This document shows, in pieces, positions 57,001-64,000 of a stretch of DNA of 64,000 bases. The DNA lies in assembly GCA_003952965.2 (NCBI GenBank), contig CM025849.1:32299097-32363096 (forward strand), written 5' to 3'. The notes under the pieces were generated by a model that saw only the letters and a program-made list of their open reading frames with translations, did not search any database and had not been told where the DNA came from. Every line of letters starts with the position of its first letter. The stretch's first letter is position 1. The DNA is from Morella rubra (lineage: Eukaryota; Streptophyta; Magnoliopsida; Fagales; Myricaceae). A program made the position numbers and the translations under genes.

Positions 57001-58833
57001 ATCAATCCTTAAACTTTGTTTTTTTTTTTTTTTTATTTATCAAAACCTCCTTTTATTCCAAAATCAACAAAAAAATAAAAAAAATACACTAATTAGGATC
57101 AGTGCTCCCATACATCCAAGATAAATCCAAAGAGTGCTCACTACAACGGGAATTGCCAATTAAGCTATACTCAGCGGTGGCCCAACGAGCAAGGTGGTGC
57201 ACCATCTCATTAGCACCTCTATATACATTTACTACTTGCCAACTCAACAGCCCTTTGTCAACTTCAAACATCTGCTTCACCGTAGAATGGATACGCCACT
57301 TAGATGCCTGTGGCCAACGCTGAATAGCCTTAACAACCAACTCAGAGTCACCTTCTAATATCACCTCCCGAAAACCAGTAGAAACAGCGAGTTCAAGTCC
57401 CAATTTTGCTACCTTTGCTTCTCCTTCCAACGATCTAGGTGCTTTAATGTGCTTTGTCACGTCACCTTGAATCTTTCCCTGAAAGTCACGAGCTATAGCT
57501 GCTATTACCACAAAGTTATCTCTTACAGCAACGTCCACATTTACTTTGATTTTTTTCCACTGGAGGTGGCTCCCAAGTCTGCAATCTATTCGGGCTCAGC
57601 TTCTTTTGCCAGGCAGCGCGATGTTCCCAAATCAAAATACGAACGGGTCAACTGAGCTCCCCCGAATCACTCTCTTTACCTCCATGCACATCCTGATTTC
57701 TTGCTGCCCAGACCAGATCCATTGCATTAACCGCAAATATTTGAAACTAGTGTTGATCCTCCAAGCAGAATGCCAATCGAGTTGTGAGGATGAAGAATAA
57801 TTCAAACCCATTCCTCAACAGTCCCTGCTCCAAACATTGTAATATTAAGCTGCCATGGGGACTCACTCCAAACCGATCTACTGTATGGGCATATGAATAA
57901 CAGTTGATGAAGTGATTCGAGATGTTCCCACAAAGCGCACACAACAGATACCCCTCTAACTGCCCCCGACCTCCTATGCGATCAGCCACCTTCATCTTAT
58001 TCGGAATCACATCCCACGTCACTTTCCACAATAGTTGTTTCAACCGATCATGGAGTTTTAGGTGCCACAAATCTTTCCATTGAGAAAAGTGAAGAGAAGA
58101 GGGTGCAGCATTCCTGTGCTTCACGAGACCCTATGAGCTGACTTCACACTGAATTTACCCGACCCTTCCAGAGGCCAAAACAAAGAATCAGTTGCCCCAA
58201 CTTCGGCTATTCTCAGTGCCAAAATAACATCTGTTGTTTCATCAGAAAATGTACTTCGAATTAATCCTGAATTCCAGCAGTGACCTTCATCTAACATCAG
58301 CTCACGGACAGTCACTAAACCTGACAAATCTGCCCCCTCCCTTGCTATAGGCGTGAAACCAGTCAATGAAGGAATCCAAGGGTCCCTCCAAATAGAGATA
58401 TCATATCCAGAGCCCACACGGTAGCACATCCCCTCTTTCAACACTGAACGAGACTTCACAATACTTTGCCAAATCCACGACGTCTGCCCTCAAGCCCCTA
58501 CATGCCAAAAATCCCTACCTTTGACATACTTCCCAAGCATAACCCAAACCCAGAGGCTATTCGTGTCTGTGATCATTTTCCACGCCAACTTAGAGACAAA
58601 GGATTTATTAATCTCCAAAAACAGCCGAATCCCTGAGCCGTCATCAGATTTCGGAAGACAGATGGATTTTCAAGCCTTTAAAGATAAGTGGCGCTGCCGC
58701 TGCTCCTTATAACTCCACCAGAAATTTTTTGTCGCGGGATCAAGATCTTTACACCATGCTTGCGGCATAGTATAAAAACCCATGAGATATGATGGGATAT
58801 TGCACTTGCAGCAACTTTGATCAATCCTTAAAC
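57001..58833 (-). mobile_element. 5'-truncated LINE (L1-like) with 14-base target duplication, - strand
   Basis: On the - strand, from 58700 down: LFLEINKSFVSKLAWKMITDT, LWVWVMLGKYVKGRDFWHVGA, then (58121-58459) SRSVLKEGMCYRVGSGYDIS with IWRDPWIPSLTGF, the RT C-terminal region. Then (57747-58124) a zf-RVT domain with KLHDRLKQLLWKVTWDVIPNK and CALCGNISNHFINC. Then (57089-57538) an RNase H-like domain with GEAKVAKLGLELAVSTGF and LEGDSELVVKAIQ. Stops and frame changes occur between. Poly(A) corresponds to poly(T) at about 57019-57034. ATCAATCCTTAAAC flanks it at 57001-57014 and 58820-58833, so the insert is about 1.8 kb. It differs in sequence from the + strand LINE beside it. Confidence 0.88.
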
Positions 58834-59538
58834 AGTATGATCAAAACCACCACCACCACAGATAATTATTTTCTCACATACTTCCCAAAGTGAAGTTTTT
58901 CAAAAAAAAAAAAATGGAGTAGGAAGGTAACAAGTCTTTCAAGCGGCCCATAAACTATAAATTATTTTGTTACAATGAAGGCTGTAACTATTTAAAATTC
59001 ATCAATGTAAGCTAATTAATAGTTACCAGCCTTTCAATTGTAGGATCTGATTAGATGATGGAAATTGATGAATTTTGATAGTATGGCACTGTGACAAAAC
59101 GCTAGATAGTATCCCATTAATTGATATTGACCCATAGTTTAGTGTTATTTGAAAAGACAAATTTTTCCAAGATTGTTCAATATACATACATGCGTGGGAA
59201 ACAGTTAAATGTGACCTTGAAGTTTTACTAGACCATTTAGTAATGGCTATTATAGACAACGTTTAAACTAGGAAAATTAAAGGAATTGAACTTTTCGCAT
59301 CATGATAAATCAAAGTCATTCGGTAAAATCTGACATCTTGAGACATATAAAATAAAAAATATTAACAAAACTGAGGAAGGTTTTTTTTTTTTTTTAAAGG
59401 TAATTGGTAAGTGTATTAATAATTTCCCAAACTCTAGCTCTACAGAAAATGGGCCTAGGCCATAGGTAATAGAAGAGAAAGGCACACTATAAGAACTAAT
59501 AAACACCAAGATATTAAAGACAGAGTGTGTATATATAT
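58834..59538. other. AT-rich intergenic stretch with retroposon-like 3' end
   Basis: 58905-58942 (GTAGGAAGGTAACAAGTCTTTC) loosely repeats 56908-56934 on the other side of the LINE. 59383-59470 has poly(T) followed by GGTAATTGGTAAGTGTATTA and GGGCCTAGGCC, which looks like a LINE or retroposon 3' end on the - strand. An AT microsatellite lies at about 59530-59542. No gene. Confidence 0.45.
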
Positions 59539-59541
59539 ATA

Positions 59542-61467
59542 AACTACAACAAATTTGACTATTTGGGTTGCTTAAAAATCAGACTCAAACAGTACTTCAA
59601 TCCATCCCAAAAAGAAAGTGCAAGTGTTGTTTTTGGGACGGAAATTTAAACTGTCCCACAAGCGTTTTTTTTTTTTTTTTGCGACGATTTTTTCTTTTTG
59701 GGGACGGAATAATCTGTCCCCAAAAATAAGTAAGTTTTTTGGAATAGAAATGCAGAGTCGCAAAAAAAGTGACTGCGTCTTTAGGACGGAAATTTCCTAT
59801 CCAATATTTAAAATATCCATTCGAACAAAATGAACATGCTTTTGCAAACGCTTGACGAAGAATAACGTCTAACACATATCTCCTAAGCGTTCGAACGACA
59901 ATAAATATTTTTGAATGAATGTGGAAATCTCGCCCAAATCTACAGTGTTCGCTCTTAAAAGAGATAAGCTCGAATGCGAATACACTTTTTGGAACAGCGG
60001 TTTACATCCATAAAAACTATGTTTGTTTGAACATGGGGGCTTTTACCTACCACAATAAATGCATGTCCAATCATCATAATTTTTATTATTTTTTAATTTC
60101 GTTCGAATGTGGTTGCATAACCGTTCTAACAAATATTTAAAGTTGGGAATATGAATCGATCCGATATCATACTTATTCTAAATTTGTTGAAACCATCGTT
60201 CGAACATGTTTGAATGTTCATCCGATTATTACACACTCCCAAACCTCTTATTTTCTCACATTTTCACATAATCACCAGCAAAACTCTCTCAATCTCAAAT
60301 TGTTACGTTTCCTCCGTACAACTCGTATTTCCTAGCCTCTACAAACTACAAGTAAGTTTTTTAATGCATGTTTATCCATCATAATCCATTTCCACACATT
60401 TCAATCCATTTTTTCATAGATTTTTTTTCGGTGCATTTTGATTTGAAAATGCTATGAATCTTCAAAAATGAGTGCATGTTATTGAATGTGAACGTTTCTA
60501 GTTAGTTTAGGATTGTTTGGGAATGATTTTGTACATAAAAATGTCATTTTTTAGGGATTTTGGAAATGGCCGAGTGACTTGACAGTTTCGATTTTGAGTT
60601 ACAGTATTCGAATGACACTTATTGTTGTTGTTTGAATGCCGGATATGAAATGCACCGTTTTGACCATGCATTGAAATGTTGGCTTATCCTACTGCCCTGC
60701 CTGCAGTTCTTTTGCTAAATGAAGAGGTCTTCCAACTGATGACAGGAGAGTATCAATATTTGGTATAGTAGTCAGTGTTGCAGAAGTTTCTGCCAATGTT
60801 TTGGCACATGCTCAACCTAATATTCTGTCATAACATTTACCCGTGTCAACATCACACAGAGTGCACCTCCCTCTTAGCGCAACTAATGATGATGGTGGCG
60901 CGGTCGTAGATGATTGACCTGCCTCTACTCATTTTCTAGTCGATCCGGATCGAGGCTTAGTCAACGGCTAAGAGGGTCTACCACACAGTGTAATGTTGAC
61001 CCCACTCATGTTGGGCTCTGGGGTAGGGGTTGGGCATCATGATCCAACTGCTACCCAACTCAACCCTCTCAATGGTGTCACAACTCGACATAGCTTGTCA
61101 CAGGGACAAGCGTGACTGTGTTGAGCTACAGCAGCTACTCCTCCACAACTAGAAGAGAGAGGTCTAAGTGTTGAGGAGCTGGCCGGGTCTTCCACTGGAA
61201 TAACCCGTTATCACTACCACCAGTAGATCTTCGGGAGGACATAGAACGACACATTGTAGCCACAATCGAGATGCTCGTCTCTCCCATCATCACCAACGTC
61301 GCAAACATGAATCGGTGATATTGATTCGAGGTAGTAGGAAGAGTAGGAGTTGAAGAAGAGTTGGGAAAAGATCATGAACAGGATAAATGATATCCAAGTG
61401 GGGGTTTCTGGCAAAGCTAGAGGAGAAGAAGTCCAAGTAGTTCAAAAAACCAATTTTTTTTGTAGTG
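59542..61467. mobile_element. Non-autonomous CACTA element, 1.93 kb
   Basis: The left end AACTACAACAAATTTGAC (first base C-to-A) and right end complement CACTACAAAAAAAATTGG match as CACTA terminal repeats. The 3-base flanks are ATA at 59539-59541 and 61468-61470. Subterminal paired words GGGACGGAAATT / AATTTCC.. lie at 59634-59710 and 59783, and GTTCGAAC-type words at 59818, 59889, 60109 and 60199. The GC-richer interior (60690-61430) has no frame I can name. A TTCGAA core is shared with the GGTTCGAACC family at 50-53 kb. Confidence 0.78.
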
Positions 61468-61470
61468 ATA

Positions 61471-62100
61471 TTATCATTCTAGTACTGCAAAAATGAATGT
61501 ATTTTTCTCTCTCTCGATGTTTTTCTACATATTCACCATGGCAGTGTTGTCATATATAGAGCTTCCCTCCATGGTCCTGTTGCCGATAGGCTTGATCAGC
61601 AGCAACCACGGGCACCTTTCCGCATAATATGCTCGGTAATTCCCATCGGGTGAAGCCTACCCTCCAAATAACAGCATGGGAACAAGCTAGCCTTTGTGTT
61701 AGGGAGATGGGAATAAACAAAATTGACGTTGCATCATGATATAAGAAAATATATAGAGACTTTTATAACAGGTAAAACATTAGGATTAGGATAGCTATTT
61801 TTAATAAAAGCAAACCAAGAACTATTGGTCTATATATGGGAGTATATATAAATATACCAAAAACGAAAGAAAACATACACAGAGGATATTAATTCAAGAA
61901 ATTGAAACCAAGGATATCATGTTGCGGTATATATATATATATATCGGCCTGCATGAAGATAAGATGGAAGAATGAGAAAGATCAGACCGACAGGAAGTAC
62001 TACAATTCGTCTACATCTCAAATATCCTTCTTGATGTTGTCTTCAAAACATACTAATAAAATATTGCAGGAGGAGTAATAAAACACCATCACCAACAGTA
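61471..62100. other. Intergenic stretch with AT microsatellite
   Basis: GTATATATATATATATATC lies at 61926-61944. 61990-62090 (CGTCTACATCTC..TCTTCAAAACATACTA) loosely repeats 63190-63250 beyond the next element. No gene recognised. Confidence 0.45.
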
Positions 62101-62818
62101 CAAAGTCATTCAAATGCTTCTGTTCGTCTTTAAAATCCGTCCACACTGTTCGGACTCCCGTTATCATTTTGCAAACATTTCCATTTTCCACGTGGACCAA
62201 TCAAATTCCCACACATTGAATTGTAAATCATGAATGGTTAGGAAAATCTTCTGGAAATGATGGCATTCGAACGATATGAATCAGTGTGGATAGCTATGGA
62301 CGGGCAGACGCTTGGAACTTGCAACGTGGAGTGCCACCATTCGTTGAAACTATAACCATACGCGTCCGGACGAAGGGAACTATGTGGACGCGCACAACTA
62401 TTCTCCACGGTCGTTTGAAATAGATGCGTGCCAATTATGCGCGGACTGTCCCAGTCGTTCGGACGTTATGATCAAACCATGCATATGAGATTGTAGCTTT
62501 TGTGACGATTTGACTTGTGTCACTTATGGGTGACAACTGTGTTTTGTCACTCGAATTTTGTGCGCACATCTTCGTAGTCTGTTCGGACGGTTTTGCAGAT
62601 TCCTGACGAATGTGTCTAGTCACAAATGTGCGACGTTTTGCCTTTTGTCACCTGTAGATACCGTGCAGACCTTTTTTTAAGGCCACCCAAATATGTTTGT
62701 ATTTTTGGCACACCATGCGTAACAAATTTATATTTTGATAGAGAAGGACATGATTTTTTGACAAAATTTATTTTAACACCCAAAATTTTGCAACTTAAAG
62801 GTCATTTTTCTTGTAGTG
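62100..62818. mobile_element. CACTA right end with GTTCGGAC words, fragment
   Basis: Ends AAAGGTCATTTTTCTTGTAGTG at about 62797-62818, i.e. a CACTACAAGAAAAATGACC terminus on the - strand. Inside are GTTCGGACTCC, GTCCGGACG, CGTTCGGACGTTATG and GTTCGGACGGTTTT words plus GTCAC/GTGAC pairs. The same word type fills 28.2-29.2 kb. No left end with matching terminus was found within 2 kb upstream. Confidence 0.6.
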
Positions 62819-64000
62819 GTACGAATTAAACACATAAAACATATAACATACTGCCAGTCACCCTGGAAATTATACTCGTACAACAAAAAATGCCTCGAAA
62901 GAAGTACAATCATTTGTAGGGGTCCAAATACATGAGTATATACGAGACAAGAGAGACATGCTAAACAAAATAAGCAACAAAAGTTAGCAATTGTTATCTT
63001 TGGCCAAGTCCCAAGATCCAGCCCACCAACGCCATCTGATTCACTCTGAAGAAAGTACTCAAGAATTAGTTAGACAAACTGCTTGGCATGAGAGAGAGAG
63101 AGAGAGAGAGCATGAGAAATTTCTGTTTACCAAGTCTCTAAGCTCATCGATTGCACTGAGACTGAGATATAGTTGTTGAAATCTCAATCCGTCTGCACGA
63201 TCTTCTTTTCAAAACATACTAGTAAACAATCAGCACCATCAATGCTGAGAATTTTTTATGCTGGGAAGCACTCTTTTTAGCACTCCCATGAATTGCAGGG
63301 TCTATCTCTTTAATATGAGATGGAAGTCCATGACAGCAGTGAAAAAACCTACTAAAAACACATACCTTAAAGCGTTTGCCTTCGACCCTTCCATGCGTTT
63401 TTGTACGTTCCACGAATGCTTGCAAGGCAATCATACACCGACCCATGTTCAGTACTTTGAGGGTGAGAGGAAGGAAGGGGCTGGTAAGGGAAAGGCTTGG
63501 AAGCTTCAACTTCAGATCCTACAGGATAATCAACACAATTAGCAGTGCAGTAAGTTTTCTCCTACCATCCCAGCTTGCCTTCGTTTCTTTCTCCCTTTCT
63601 GACACAGCTTTCTCATACGGTAGTTAAATACAGAAACACTTTATTAGAATTGAACCCTTCAGTCGTAATCGAAATTAATAGCTTCACAGCTCTATTGGAA
63701 CCAACACATTTTGGTTTGTTACTGGCCGGGTTTATTCTACATAAATAGACTTCTTTTAAAATCTGGGAAATGTTCTTATGAAAAAGATTTGTATACCACG
63801 TCTGGCATTTGCTCACTTAGATTGTGAACATATATATTTCATATCTATTGGTCTACGTACTCAAAGTTAAAATATTATACCTTCGAACTATCAATAAAAA
63901 GATACCTCACTAAAACAAATGTCACAAACTAGCGTTTGGGGACAGCTTCACTTAAATCTGCATTAAATATAAATTTAAACCTGCAAGGCATGAACCCTCT
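62819..64000. other. Unassigned right edge
   Basis: Contains a 20-base (AG)n microsatellite at 63091-63110. Open frames on both strands at 63219-63542 have no recognised family; the - strand one could be an exon followed by GTATGT at about 63365, but nothing else supports it. No terminal repeat or RNA gene seen. Confidence 0.35.

Noticed and set aside
57124..57142. CACTACAACGGGAATTGCC resembling a CACTA terminus
   Set aside because: It lies inside the LINE coding sequence with no subterminal repeats or partner; chance match.
61230..61400. GGAAGAGTAGGAG stretch resembling an NBS-LRR-targeting miRNA site
   Set aside because: Too short and too different from the known miR482-type sequence as I recall it; no hairpin around it.
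63219..63542. Overlapping open frames on both strands near the right edge
   Set aside because: A GTATGT after the - strand frame looks like a donor, but there is no matching acceptor, no family motif and no conserved partner.

Overview
The window is AT-rich nuclear DNA from a flowering plant. It has spliceable GT..AG introns, a plant coiled-coil NBS-LRR (CNL) resistance gene, and plant CACTA, hAT, Mutator-like and LINE elements. The resistance protein looks like those of woody eudicots; Fagales is only a guess. No rRNA, tRNA, CRISPR array, organellar gene or bacterial-style operon was seen. All family assignments come from reading translated motifs, not from searches.

The only near-complete host gene is a CNL resistance gene on the + strand (31008-34552). 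It has a TATA box about 100 bases upstream and a single-base frameshift just after RNBS-D. It sits in a decayed resistance-gene array. An LRR relic lies at about 9720-9945, orphan copies of the CNL core promoter lie at about 24316 and 27237, and a tail-like exon lies at 34862. Blocks of flanking sequence recur in the same order at about 3.7-15 kb and 35-43.4 kb. A promoter-upstream module containing a bZIP-like core recurs about ten times.

Region by region: 1-1676 is the end of a hAT element with a stop-interrupted transposase start. 2171-2357 is a TATA box followed by a long imperfect hairpin (miRNA-like, or a foldback element). 2526-3361 is a CACTA end carrying a Mutator-like MITE. 5282-6350 is a poly(A) retroposon. 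6874-7393 is a hAT MITE whose empty site survives at 37 kb. 14984-24239 is a two-level nested insertion: an 8.77-kb CACTA element inside a poly(A) retroposon, each with target duplications. 24.2-30.9 kb is tandemly duplicated noncoding DNA plus a transposon-gene relic. 31.0-34.6 kb is the CNL gene. 34.6-44.2 kb is its duplicated flank with a hAT relic. 44.2-53.9 kb is a chimera of CACTA parts on the - strand: one TNP2-type transposase and two copies of a second transposon gene, in fields of palindromic words (CGATCGATCG on the left, GGTTCGAACC/GGTTCTAACC on the right). 53.4-55.6 kb is a shuffled duplication. 55.6-58.8 kb holds two LINE fragments in opposite orientation. 59.5-61.5 kb is a non-autonomous CACTA element with its target duplication. 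The last 1.2 kb has nothing identifiable.

The coding genes do not form a pathway. The transposon genes all show stops or frameshifts and are probably dead. The CNL protein would be an intracellular immune receptor if its frame were intact.
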